The notes under the pieces: generated by a model
The model's input: only the letters and a program-made list of their open reading frames with translations
Told to the model about the DNA's origin: nothing
Databases searched by the model: none
Assembly: GCA_040377605.1 (NCBI GenBank)
Contig: JBEIOK010000013.1
Span: forward strand, 1-37,450
Origin: Solimonas sp040377605
Lineage (GTDB): Bacteria > Pseudomonadota > Gammaproteobacteria > Nevskiales > Nevskiaceae
Length of the DNA: 37,450 bases
Direction of reading: 5' to 3'
Position numbers and translations under genes: made by a program
In this document: in pieces, positions 7,585-16,140 of the stretch
Position numbering within the stretch: position 1 is the first letter of the stretch
Layout: each line of letters opens with the position of its first letter

Positions 7585-9464
7585 CAGGATTCCGACGCGG
7601 CAGGGCGTGGGCCGCCAGCGTGCTGATCAGCCTGTCGCTGCCGGCCGCGGCGCTGGACTTCAGCCTCGGGGACTACGAGGGCAAGCTGGATACGTTCGTG
7701 ACGCTGGGCGTGGTGCAGCGTCTGCAGTCGCGGGACCCCGGTCTGGTCAGCGAGGGCAACGGCGGTACCGGGCTGAGCAGCAATATCGACGATGGCAACC
7801 TGAACTATGACCGCGGCGATCTGATCTCCGCGCTGGCGTTCGTCAATCAGGATTTTCAGTTCGGCACGGCCGACTATGGTGTGTTTGCCCGCGGGCTGTA
7901 CTTCTTCGATGCCGTCAACACGGATTTCGACGAAGCGGCTCGAGCCGGCGGCCGTCGCCCGGGTGACGTGCAGCGTCTGATCGGTGCCGACGCGCAACTG
8001 CTAGACGCCTATGCCTACGCCAATTTCGAGGTGGGCGACTATCCCTTTTCGCTGCGGGTGGGGCGCCAGGTGATCAGCTGGGGCGAAAGTACATTCATCC
8101 AGTTCGGTGTCAATCAGGCCAATAGCTACGACCTCACCAAGCTGCGCTTTGCCGGTGCCGACCTGCGCAATGTCTTCTCGCCGGTCAACATGGTGACCCT
8201 GCAGACCGAACTCAGTGACGACACCGGCCTGTCGCTGTTCTATCTGCTGGACCGGCGCGAATTGATCGCCGATCCGCAGGGCAGCTATTACAGCCCACTG
8301 GACGGTCTCGTCGCGGGCGGAACCTTTCTCGCTGTCGAGAGCCGTTTCTTCGAGCAGAACGACTTGCCCGATGGCTACAAGATCTTCCGGCGATCGGATG
8401 TGCGCGCATCGGAGGCCGGCCAGTTCGGCGTCGCCTTGTCTCAATTGGTGCCGGAACTGGGGGGGACCGAGTTCGGGCTCTACTTCCTGAACGTACACAG
8501 CATGCTGCCGGTGACCAGCGGCTATTCGATGAGCGCGGCGCAATTTGAACAGCTCAACGAACTGGCGCCCGGCGTGCAGGATCCGACGGGGCTGTCGGGC
8601 GTGCTGATCATCCGGGGATTGTTGAACCCCGAGAGCCTGACCCCCGGGCAGATCCAGACGCTGCGCGAGGCGCGTCTCGGCGTGGGCGGCTACCAGCTCG
8701 AGTATCCAGAGGACATCAAGATTTATGGATTGAGCTTCAACACCACCTTGCCGATCGGCGTCGCCTTGCAGGGTGAACTGTCCTATACGCAGGATCAGGT
8801 GTTCCAGATCGACGACTACGAACTGGTCTATCACGGACTGAGCCCGGTCACGCAACTGGCCGGACCGGTTGGTGGGACGGCGTTCTCGCTGTTCTTCCCC
8901 ACTAATCAGCTCGGCCAGAACACGAGCCCCGGCGCGTACTTCCAGGGCTATCGCCGCTATGACATGGCGCAGCTGCAGTTCACGGGCACCTATCTTTTCG
9001 GCCCTCAAAACCCGTTTTTCGCACAACAGTGGGTGCTGCTGGTGGAACTCGGTGCAACCTATATTCCGGACTTGCCGGAAAAGCGGGATCTGCGATTCGA
9101 GGGACCGGGCACCTTCGAGAAAGGCGGAACCGAGGGCGTTTCCGACGACTACTACTCCGAGTCGTTCGGGTGGGGCTACCGCATCCTCACCCAGCTCAAT
9201 TATCCGAATCTGTTTGGCAGCGGCTGGGGCTTCAACCCACAGCTCACGTTCTTTCACGACATCAACGGCACCCCCGCCGGACCCGCGCGCTCGTTCACCG
9301 AAGACCTGATGCAAAGCGCCCTGTCGCTGCGCTTCGACTACGGCGGCGCCTGGACGCTCGACCTGAGCTGGGTCAGCTACTTCGGCCTCGGCGAGGAATA
9401 CCGCGACACCAACCTTTTGCATGACCGTGATCTGCTGTCGTTCACGGTCAAGTACGCGTTCTGA
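7569..9464 (+). CDS. DUF1302 family outer-membrane protein
   Basis: This 631-residue protein starts at the ATG preceded by GGGGGAG (about 8 nt spacer). It has a signal peptide ending near LPAAALDF. The mature part begins with the DUF1302 pattern LGDYEGKLDTFVTLGVVQRLQ, then NLNYDRGDLISALAFVNQDF and RVGRQVISWGESTFIQFGVN. The C-terminus has alternating beta-strand character and ends in an aromatic residue (LSFTVKYAF), as expected for an outer-membrane barrel. DUF1302 genes are typically paired with DUF1329 genes, as here, and are associated with uptake or handling of hydrophobic compounds. It overlaps the preceding membrane-protein gene by 16 bp. Confidence 0.92.
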   Translation: MQHHLTGFRRGRAWAASVLISLSLPAAALDFSLGDYEGKLDTFVTLGVVQRLQSRDPGLVSEGNGGTGLSSNIDDGNLNYDRGDLISALAFVNQDFQFGTADYGVFARGLYFFDAVNTDFDEAARAGGRRPGDVQRLIGADAQLLDAYAYANFEVGDYPFSLRVGRQVISWGESTFIQFGVNQANSYDLTKLRFAGADLRNVFSPVNMVTLQTELSDDTGLSLFYLLDRRELIADPQGSYYSPLDGLVAGGTFLAVESRFFEQNDLPDGYKIFRRSDVRASEAGQFGVALSQLVPELGGTEFGLYFLNVHSMLPVTSGYSMSAAQFEQLNELAPGVQDPTGLSGVLIIRGLLNPESLTPGQIQTLREARLGVGGYQLEYPEDIKIYGLSFNTTLPIGVALQGELSYTQDQVFQIDDYELVYHGLSPVTQLAGPVGGTAFSLFFPTNQLGQNTSPGAYFQGYRRYDMAQLQFTGTYLFGPQNPFFAQQWVLLVELGATYIPDLPEKRDLRFEGPGTFEKGGTEGVSDDYYSESFGWGYRILTQLNYPNLFGSGWGFNPQLTFFHDINGTPAGPARSFTEDLMQSALSLRFDYGGAWTLDLSWVSYFGLGEEYRDTNLLHDRDLLSFTVKYAF

Positions 9465-9473
9465 GGGCCTGTC

Positions 9474-10820
9474 ATGTTCGCTGCCAAATCATGGATCCTG
9501 ATGCTCTGCGCCGCTCTGCTGTCGACTGCCGAGGCCGCAGTTTCGCCACAGGAGGCTGCGCGCCTCGACGCCGATCTCACCCCGATCGGTGCAACGCGAT
9601 CGGCGAATGCTGCGGGCACCATCCCGGCGTGGACGGGTGGCCTGAAGACGCGGCCGGTCGATATTCACCGCGGCTACGAGGATCCGTTTGCCGCGGACCA
9701 GCCGCTGTTCACGATTACCGCCGACAACGCCGCCAGGTACGCCTCAAACCTGACGCCGGGGCAGCAGGAGATGTTCCGGCGCAACAAGACCTATCGCATG
9801 AACGTCTATCCCACGCGACGCAGCGCATCGTACCCGGTGGGCGTCTACGCGGCGGTCAAGCGGAATGCGGTGCGTGCGCAGCTCACCGGCACGGACTCCC
9901 TGGCGGGAGCGGTGACCGGACCCGCGTTTCCGATGCCACGAAGCGGCGCCGAGGCGATCTGGAATCACCGCACCAAGTACATCGCCCCCGGGTTGCAGGG
10001 CTACTACAACGTGGCAGTTGCCAATCGGGATGGTTCGTTCTTCCTCAGTCGCGTGATGCGCTATGCATCAATCAAGTACAACCAGATCGGGATCGAGCCG
10101 GATGCCCTGAAGGACAATATTTTTCTGTACTACCTGACCTATGTGCTGGCACCCCCACGATTGTCCGGCAACATCGTATTGGTGCATCAGACCATCAGCC
10201 AGGATCAGCAGGCCAACATGGCCTGGTCCTACAGTCCCGGCCAGCGTCGCGTGCGCCGGGCTCCGGAGCTGGGGCACGACAATCCGACGCTGGCCTCGGA
10301 TTCGCTCGCGACGCAGGATCAGATCGACACCTTCAACGGCGCGCTGGACCGCTACGACTGGAAGCTGGTCGGAAAGCGCGAGATCTATATCCCCTACAAC
10401 GCCTATCGCCTGGAGCGACGTGGACTCAAGCCCGAGCAGATCATTCGGCCGAACCACATCGACCCGCAGCTCGCGCGTTACGAGCTACACCGTGTCTGGG
10501 TTATCGATGCGACCCTGCGGCAGGGCACGAGTCACGTCTACAAGCGGCGCACGTTCTACGCTGACGAAGACTCCTGGCATCTGACACTCGTGGATTGCTA
10601 TGACAACCGCGACCAGCTCTGGCGCATGCAGGAGTCTCACCTGATCAATGTCTACGATGTGCCGGCCGTGCTGGCAGCCGTCGAGGCGGGATACGACTTC
10701 TTCATTGGGCGCTATCTGGTCGGCGCACTGGAGAACGAGGAAAAGATGACCAACTTCCGCTGGAAGGCCGACGACGGGTTCTTCACGCCCAAGGGCATGC
10801 GCCGGCACGGCACGCAGTAG
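9474..10820 (+). CDS. DUF1329 family exported protein
   Basis: This 448-residue protein has a signal peptide (MFAAKSWILMLCAALLSTAEA) and then the typical DUF1329 opening with LDADLTPIGATRSANAAGTIPAWTGG. Later family segments include YKRRTFYADEDSW and the LWRMQESHLINVYDVP region. The family resembles outer-membrane-lipoprotein-sorting (LolA/LolB-type) folds and is usually encoded next to DUF1302, as here with a 9-bp gap. It probably works in the periplasm on the same hydrophobic substrate as the DUF1302 protein; that is inference from pairing. It converges on the Old Yellow Enzyme gene with a 6-bp gap. Confidence 0.92.
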   Translation: MFAAKSWILMLCAALLSTAEAAVSPQEAARLDADLTPIGATRSANAAGTIPAWTGGLKTRPVDIHRGYEDPFAADQPLFTITADNAARYASNLTPGQQEMFRRNKTYRMNVYPTRRSASYPVGVYAAVKRNAVRAQLTGTDSLAGAVTGPAFPMPRSGAEAIWNHRTKYIAPGLQGYYNVAVANRDGSFFLSRVMRYASIKYNQIGIEPDALKDNIFLYYLTYVLAPPRLSGNIVLVHQTISQDQQANMAWSYSPGQRRVRRAPELGHDNPTLASDSLATQDQIDTFNGALDRYDWKLVGKREIYIPYNAYRLERRGLKPEQIIRPNHIDPQLARYELHRVWVIDATLRQGTSHVYKRRTFYADEDSWHLTLVDCYDNRDQLWRMQESHLINVYDVPAVLAAVEAGYDFFIGRYLVGALENEEKMTNFRWKADDGFFTPKGMRRHGTQ

Positions 10821-10826
10821 GCGCGC

Positions 10827-12146
10827 TCAGGCCGGCGGAAGCTCGCCGGCGTCGAGGCGGCTGCGGGCGCGGCGCATCCGCCAGGCATGCGTCAGCTCAT
10901 CGATCCAGTACGCCACAAATGCCGTCAGGATGCCGCGCCCGCGGTCGGCGCTCAGGCCCGCACCGAGGCGTGCGATCTGCTGGTAATACCAGCCCTGCTG
11001 GCCGAGCACGTTGACCAGCTTCAGCAGCAGGATCGGGCTTGCGCCCGACAGCCAGCGCCGGTCACTGAGCTTGACCGTGCGCTCATATCGCGGCGCCTCG
11101 TCAATGTCATGCGCCAGCAGGCGCTTCGGGAAATCCGGATCGGTACAGAGCGGGCGGCCCAGGCCGATGACGTCGCAGGCGTTCTCGCGAAGCGGCTCCT
11201 CCATGCCAGCGCGGGTGCGGAAGCCGCCGGTCACCATCAGCGGCATCTTCGCGACCCCGCGGATCGTCGCGGCATAGTCCAGAAAATAGGCCTCGCGTTG
11301 CCGGGTACTGGCGCGCTGCGGTTCAGCCGTCTCGGCACGGCCCTCGAAGCCCAGCAACTTGGGCTGCTCGTAAGTGCCGCCGGAAATCTCCAGCAGATCC
11401 ACCGACTCGGCATTCAGCATCTCGACGACACGCAGGCAATCTTCATTGGAGAAGCCGCCCTTGCGAAAATCATCGGAGTTGAGCTTGATCGCAATCGGGA
11501 AGTCGGGGCCCACCGCCCTGCGGGTCGCGCGAAACGCCTCCAGCAGAAAGCGCGCGCGGTTCTCGATCGATCCGCCCCAGGCGTCAGTGCGCCGGTTGGT
11601 CACCGGCGACAGGAAGGCGCTGAGCAGATAGCCGTGAGCGGCGTGGATCTGTACGCCGGTAAAGCCGGTTTCGCGAGCGGTCACCGCGACACGGGCGAAG
11701 CGCTCCACAAAGTCTAGGATCTCCTCCTCGCGCAGTGCGCGCGGACGCGCATAGTTGCCGAGCATGTCGAGTTGCACATCCGACGGGCCCATGGGGTGAA
11801 AGGTCACATAGCGGGGCGACTGACGACCAGCGTGCGAGATCTGCATCCACAGCTGATTGCCGGCAACGGTTCCGGCCTTGGCCCAGCGCTTGAGCTGATC
11901 CATACCGCCATTGCGGTCGATCGCGACATTGCCGGGCCGCTCCAGCACGCGGCGATCGATCATCACGTTCCCGGTCAGCAGCAGTCCGGCGCCGCCCTCG
12001 CTCCAGCGGCGGTACAGGGTTGCCAGCTCATCGGTTGCCCGCAGCCAGGGATCGGCCAGGCCCTCGGTCATGGCAGCCTTGCATAGGCGATTCGGCAGGG
12101 TCACGCCGCAGGGCAGGCGAAACGGTTGGGCAAGCAGATCGGTCAC
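10827..12146 (-). CDS. Old Yellow Enzyme family NADH:flavin oxidoreductase
   Basis: This 439-residue protein begins at a GTG with AAGGGAG 8 nt upstream. It has the OYE TIM-barrel: LPNRLCKAAMTEG near the N-terminus, LWMQISHAGRQSP, VQIHAAHGYLLSAFLSP with the paired histidines, and the TNRRTDAWGGSIENR FMN-barrel signature, followed by PLMVTGGFRTRAGM and VIGLGRPLCTDP for FMN phosphate binding. Such enzymes reduce activated C=C bonds using FMN and NAD(P)H. About 65 C-terminal residues extend beyond the barrel core. A near-perfect palindrome lies 22 bp upstream, suggesting TetR-type control. The physiological substrate cannot be read from sequence. Confidence 0.93.
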   Translation of the reverse strand: MTDLLAQPFRLPCGVTLPNRLCKAAMTEGLADPWLRATDELATLYRRWSEGGAGLLLTGNVMIDRRVLERPGNVAIDRNGGMDQLKRWAKAGTVAGNQLWMQISHAGRQSPRYVTFHPMGPSDVQLDMLGNYARPRALREEEILDFVERFARVAVTARETGFTGVQIHAAHGYLLSAFLSPVTNRRTDAWGGSIENRARFLLEAFRATRRAVGPDFPIAIKLNSDDFRKGGFSNEDCLRVVEMLNAESVDLLEISGGTYEQPKLLGFEGRAETAEPQRASTRQREAYFLDYAATIRGVAKMPLMVTGGFRTRAGMEEPLRENACDVIGLGRPLCTDPDFPKRLLAHDIDEAPRYERTVKLSDRRWLSGASPILLLKLVNVLGQQGWYYQQIARLGAGLSADRGRGILTAFVAYWIDELTHAWRMRRARSRLDAGELPPA

Positions 12147-12168
12147 GGCACGACTCCCTTCAATCGAT

Positions 12169-12188
12169 TACATACCGATCAGTATGTA
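12169..12188. promoter_or_regulatory. TetR-type palindromic operator before the OYE gene
   Basis: TACATAC (12169-12175) and GTATGTA (12182-12188) are exact reverse complements around a CGATCA core; 18 of 20 positions are symmetric. The site ends 22 bp from the OYE start codon, where the -10 region would be. Size, symmetry and position fit a repressor of the TetR family. No TetR-family gene is present in the window. Confidence 0.65.
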
Positions 12189-12226
12189 GAGCGCCGTCTC
12201 GATCCGCAATGTCGGCGAAGGCTGGC

Positions 12227-13045
12227 TTACTTCTGGCAGCGAGGGCAGTAACAGGACGCGCGCTGGGCCAGGACCAGCGGCTTGATCGTCGTGCCGCACA
12301 CCCGACAGGGCTGATGTTCACGGCCGTAGACAAACAATTCCTGCTGAAAATAGCCGGATGCGCCGTCTGCGCCGAAGAAATCCCGTAACGTGGTGCCCCC
12401 CAGCGCCACGGCCTCGGCCAGCACGGTGCGGATCGTCTCCGCGAGGCGTGCGCATTCGCCCCGCGTCAGTTTGCCGGCCGCGCGCGTGGGGCGGATGCCG
12501 GCGCGGAACAGTGACTCGGCGGCGTAGATGTTGCCGGCACCGACCACGATGCGGCCGTCCATGACGAAGCTTTTCACCGGGACCACGCGGCCACGCGAGC
12601 GGGCGAATAGATAGTCGCCGTCGAAGGCGTCCGAGAAGGGCTCGGGACCCATGCCGGCGAGCAGCACATGCTCCGCCTCGTTCCGTGCCCACCACAGCAC
12701 GGCGCCGAAGCGACGGGGATCGTGGAAGCGCACCACACGCTCGCCCTCGAGCAGGAAGTCGATGTGATCGTGCTTCTTCAGCGGATGCGCGGCATCCAGG
12801 ACCAGCAGGCGGCCCGACATGCCCAGGTGCAGGATCAGACGATCCCCGGAATCCAGTGTCGCAATCAGATACTTGCCCCGGCGCGTCAGCGATTCGACAA
12901 CGCGGCCGGTGCTGCGGCGGCCCAGTGTCGCCGGCACCGGCCAGCGCAGCCGGGATTCGCGAACGATGACCTGTTCGATGCGCCGCCCCACCCAGTGCGG
13001 TTCCAGGCCGCGACGAACCGTTTCGACCTCCGGCAGTTCAGGCAT
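12227..13045 (-). CDS. mutM: Formamidopyrimidine-DNA glycosylase MutM (Fpg)
   Basis: MutM removes 8-oxoguanine and formamidopyrimidines from DNA and cuts the resulting abasic site. The protein (272 residues) starts MPELPEVETVRRGL with the catalytic Pro2 and Glu3. It contains HLGMSGRLLV and the H2TH region (ILAYA-like NIYAAESLFRAGIRP). It ends with an intact zinc finger of form CX2C-X16-CX2C (CRVCG ... CPRC). All functional elements are in place. It lies downstream of the ABC cassette on the same strand, separated from it by a terminator. Confidence 0.97.
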   Translation of the reverse strand: MPELPEVETVRRGLEPHWVGRRIEQVIVRESRLRWPVPATLGRRSTGRVVESLTRRGKYLIATLDSGDRLILHLGMSGRLLVLDAAHPLKKHDHIDFLLEGERVVRFHDPRRFGAVLWWARNEAEHVLLAGMGPEPFSDAFDGDYLFARSRGRVVPVKSFVMDGRIVVGAGNIYAAESLFRAGIRPTRAAGKLTRGECARLAETIRTVLAEAVALGGTTLRDFFGADGASGYFQQELFVYGREHQPCRVCGTTIKPLVLAQRASCYCPRCQK

Positions 13046-13060
13046 GACCGGTTCCCGATG

Positions 13061-13083
13061 AAAAGGCCCGCACGAGGCGGGCC
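13061..13083 (-). terminator. Rho-independent terminator of the ABC cassette operon
   Basis: On the minus strand GGCCCGC and GCGGGCC form a perfect 7-bp stem with a 5-nt loop, followed by TTTTC. It lies 32 bp after the DUF4340 stop and 16 bp before the mutM start, so it ends the ABC operon and sets mutM apart or leaves it on read-through. Confidence 0.7.
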
Positions 13084-13115
13084 GGAAGGATTTCGCAGAG
13101 CCGGATCATCGACGC

Positions 13116-14006
13116 TCAGGTCGGAGGCGTCGCCGGCGCTTGCGGAGACGCTTCATCCGCCGCCGGGGGATCCGGGAGCCTCAGGATCTCGTTTTCCAGC
13201 GCCTTTGACAGCGTGTAGCGCACCCTCAGTGCCGGATTTTCCAGAACCAATTGCGGCTCGCGCGCAACGAGCGTCAACTTCAACTCACCGCCGTCGTACA
13301 CCAGCGTGATGGGTTCGCCCGCTGCACCCGCTTCGCCGGTCGGCGAGGCAGCGTTCCACATCGCGCGCGCGCTGCTCCAGCCCTCTACGAACTTTTGCTT
13401 CTGATCGGCACTGGCGGCGGGCTGCGCCGGTGACTCGATCCAGGTCTGACCCTCCTCGCTTCGCGTCAGCGTCAGGCCCGGAACTTCGATACGCAGCAGC
13501 CGGGCACCCGCCGGCAACAGTGCCTTGGAGACCAGATCCGAGTAGTCGGCATCGAGGGCAGCGCTCGGGGGGTCATCCGTGAGCGCGATCTCATCGCCGA
13601 CGCGGACATAGCGTCGGTACTCGATCGGCTCGCTGTCACCGATGCCGAGCTCGATGTCGTTCAGCGTGACGCGGTAGTTCGGCGGATCCAGCTTCAGCTC
13701 CTTCAGATCGACATCGGTGACCGCGAGCTTTCGCTTTGCTTCCATCGTCGCGAGCGTGACGATCGACGCGACTTCCAGCGGATCGGCAGCGGCCTGCACC
13801 GGCTCGATCAACTGCCACTGACCGTTTTGCTTGGTCAGGGCAATCGCGGGAGCATCCGGGTGCTGGATGCGGATGCGTTCCAGTGTCGCATCGGTCAGCG
13901 GCGTCAGCGGCGGTCCTTTCTGCTCCGTTTCCTGCGTGAAGTACAGCGTGGCCGCAAGGCCGCCGACCAGGACCAACAGTGCCAGATTGAGCTGCAGACG
14001 GTTCAT
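13116..14006 (-). CDS. DUF4340 domain protein of a Gld-like ABC cassette
   Basis: The ATG at 14006 gives 296 residues beginning MNRLQLNLALLVLVGG, a membrane anchor or signal segment (about residues 5-22). A 16-residue longer start exists but lacks that layout. The periplasmic part shows the DUF4340 pattern: WQLIEPVQAAADPLEVASIVTLA, then LDPPNYRVTLND and LLRIEVPGLTLTRSEEGQTW. DUF4340 genes typically follow GldG-like genes, as here with a 4-bp gap. Biochemical role is unknown; it likely cooperates with the GldG-like subunit outside the inner membrane. Confidence 0.85.
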   Translation of the reverse strand: MNRLQLNLALLVLVGGLAATLYFTQETEQKGPPLTPLTDATLERIRIQHPDAPAIALTKQNGQWQLIEPVQAAADPLEVASIVTLATMEAKRKLAVTDVDLKELKLDPPNYRVTLNDIELGIGDSEPIEYRRYVRVGDEIALTDDPPSAALDADYSDLVSKALLPAGARLLRIEVPGLTLTRSEEGQTWIESPAQPAASADQKQKFVEGWSSARAMWNAASPTGEAGAAGEPITLVYDGGELKLTLVAREPQLVLENPALRVRYTLSKALENEILRLPDPPAADEASPQAPATPPT

Positions 14007-14010
14007 GGCA

Positions 14011-15372
14011 TCACCGACGACGACGAATCGCCCAGCGGGCAACGCCAATGGCAATCAGCAGCAGCGGCAACAGCACGACGAACGTGCCGGCGATCAGCAT
14101 CGTTGCCCAGCCCGGCAGGAAGAGCGCGGTATCCGGAGCCTTCGGCACGTCGATGTTGAGTTGCGCGTCGCGCGAGGCCAGCCACTGCACCAGATTGAGC
14201 CCCAGTTGCTGGTTCCCTAGCTCGCCCAGGTAGGCGTCCGACAGGAAGTCGGCATCGCCGATCAGGGCGACGCGCTGCGGGTGCGGCTTCGGGGCTTCTG
14301 CGCCTGCGGGGGTCTTCGGCGTATAGGCCCGTGTCAGCGTGGCGCCGATCGTCAGCGGCCCCGGAACATCGCCCGGATCAAGCGCCACTGCGCCGCCTTC
14401 GATGTTGCCGGTCTCCAACCACGCAGCCTCCGAGGTTTGCAGCAACGGTTGCGCGGTCCAGCCTTCCGGAGCCTGCGTCGTCAGCGAGCGCACCAGCGGG
14501 AATAGCGTGACCATGTCGAAGCCCTGCGTCACCGGATTAGGCGGATAGCCGACGGCAGCGAAGAAGCCGGGGTGCCCGGTGCCGAGCAACTGGTACTCCG
14601 GCAGGATGGCGTAGCCGTTCTGCCAGGTGACGCCCAGGAACTGCGCCAGTGGTGCGAGGCCCGCCGGAAAATCCGGATCGGCCAGCCACAGCAGATTGCC
14701 GCCCCGCTCGACGTATTCCTGGATCAGCTTGATCTCACCGTCCAGCAAGGCGGACTGCGGTGAGGCCAGCACCAGGACACTGGTGTTGTCCGGCACCCGC
14801 GGGTTCTTCACCAGATTCAGGGGTTGTACCTTGAGCCCTTTCTCGCGCAGCGCCGTCGCGAAGCGTGAGAACGAATCCGGCGTTGCCTCCAGGGTCGAGC
14901 GCTCGCCATGACCCTCCAGGAAGACGACCCACTGCTCACCGCCGTAGGACAGCCGCTGCAGTGCCGTGGTGATGGCCTGCTCGGTCGTCGCCGTGAGGGT
15001 CTCGCGGCGACCCTGATACTCGACGACCACCTGACCCACGAAGGTCACATTGAATTCCCGCACTTTCTGCGGTGAAGCACTGGGATCGACGAACTCGATC
15101 TTCAGATCGGGTTTGACGCGACGATACTTGGCCAGGTCCGTCTCGATACCGCGTCGGGTCTCGGCTCCGCTGGGCGCAAACACGTAGAACGTCACGGCCT
15201 CATTCATCGACGCCAGTTGCTTGAGGCTGGCCTCGGTCAACGTGTTGCGCTTGTTGGCGGTCCAGTCGATTTCAGCCTTGAAGCGGACCGACAGGAATCC
15301 AAGCAGGACGATGACGGCGAGCACCAGCACGCCGTTGAGCAGCTGCTGCAGGAGGGTCTGTTTCTTGTTCAT
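14011..15372 (-). CDS. GldG-family ABC transporter auxiliary protein
   Basis: This 453-residue protein has an N-terminal membrane helix (about residues 12-28), a large extracytoplasmic domain and a C-terminal helix (MLIAGTFVVLLPLLLIAIG) ending in a basic tail. The segments NKRNTLTEASLKQL, FYVFAPSGAETRRGIETDLAKY, EFVDPSASPQKVREFNV, FLEGHGERS and ERGGNLLWLADP match the GldG family. GldG with GldF and GldA was defined in gliding Bacteroidota, but homologues occur widely in non-gliders with unknown substrate. It sits between the permease and DUF4340 genes in one operon. Confidence 0.9.
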   Translation of the reverse strand: MNKKQTLLQQLLNGVLVLAVIVLLGFLSVRFKAEIDWTANKRNTLTEASLKQLASMNEAVTFYVFAPSGAETRRGIETDLAKYRRVKPDLKIEFVDPSASPQKVREFNVTFVGQVVVEYQGRRETLTATTEQAITTALQRLSYGGEQWVVFLEGHGERSTLEATPDSFSRFATALREKGLKVQPLNLVKNPRVPDNTSVLVLASPQSALLDGEIKLIQEYVERGGNLLWLADPDFPAGLAPLAQFLGVTWQNGYAILPEYQLLGTGHPGFFAAVGYPPNPVTQGFDMVTLFPLVRSLTTQAPEGWTAQPLLQTSEAAWLETGNIEGGAVALDPGDVPGPLTIGATLTRAYTPKTPAGAEAPKPHPQRVALIGDADFLSDAYLGELGNQQLGLNLVQWLASRDAQLNIDVPKAPDTALFLPGWATMLIAGTFVVLLPLLLIAIGVARWAIRRRR

Positions 15373-15390
15373 GGTCGTTCAGGCCCGGGA

Positions 15391-16140
15391 TCAGTTGCGT
15401 TCCATGTCGAGACGCAACACCGTCAGCGACAGGAACAGTGCCGAGAACAGCACGTAATACAGCGCATCGGCGGTATTGAAAACGCCGCGCCGCAGGCTCT
15501 CGTAGTGATCAATCAGCGACAGATATGAGAACACCTCCTTGAACGGGATGCTGTCGTTGTAGGCCAGGATGTTGATCAACCAGATGACCAGCAGCAGGCC
15601 GAAGCTGGCGACCGCTGCGATGGTCGGCTCGCGCGTCAGCGAGGAGACAAACAGACCGGCTGCACCGAAGGCGGACATCAGCAAGAACAGACCCAGCAGG
15701 CCTGCGGCCAGACGCCCCCAATCCAGATCTGTCGACCAGCTCAGCGACAGCGGCATCAGCAGCATCAGGATCAGCACGGCTGCAATGAAGCCGAGCAGCC
15801 CCAGGAACTTACCCAGCACGATCTCCGTCAGCGACACCGGTGCTGACAGCAGCAGGGTCAGGCTGTTGGATTTCCGCTCCTCGGCAAACAGGCGCATGGT
15901 CATCAGCGGGATCACCATCAGCAGCAGGATCGTCGCGAATCCATAGAGCGAACCGCCGATGTAGTCGGAGACTCCGAACTGATCATTGCCGCCCATGCCA
16001 GCACTGGCGGCGTACTCCACTAGCAGGTTGATGAACACGAAGCCGAGGATGAACTGCAGCACCGCAAGCACGGCCCAGGCTAGCGGTGAAAGAAAGATAC
16101 GGCGCAGCTCGGTGCGCGCGATGTTCAGTACATTGGTCAT
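15391..16140 (-). CDS. ABC-2 type permease (GldF-like)
   Basis: This 249-residue protein has six predicted membrane helices and starts MTNVLNIARTELRRIFLSPLAW, the usual opening of ABC-2 permeases of the GldF/NatB type. The segment MTMRLFAEERKSNSLTLLLSAP is the family's conserved cytoplasmic loop that contacts the ATPase. Its ATG overlaps the ATPase stop (ATGA at 16137-16140), so ATPase and permease are translationally coupled. Substrate is unknown. Confidence 0.92.
   Translation of the reverse strand: MTNVLNIARTELRRIFLSPLAWAVLAVLQFILGFVFINLLVEYAASAGMGGNDQFGVSDYIGGSLYGFATILLLMVIPLMTMRLFAEERKSNSLTLLLSAPVSLTEIVLGKFLGLLGFIAAVLILMLLMPLSLSWSTDLDWGRLAAGLLGLFLLMSAFGAAGLFVSSLTREPTIAAVASFGLLLVIWLINILAYNDSIPFKEVFSYLSLIDHYESLRRGVFNTADALYYVLFSALFLSLTVLRLDMERN

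Noticed and set aside
8001..9422. Open 473-codon leftward frame inside the DUF1302 gene
   Set aside because: It is the complement of a clear DUF1302 coding sequence and has no family features.
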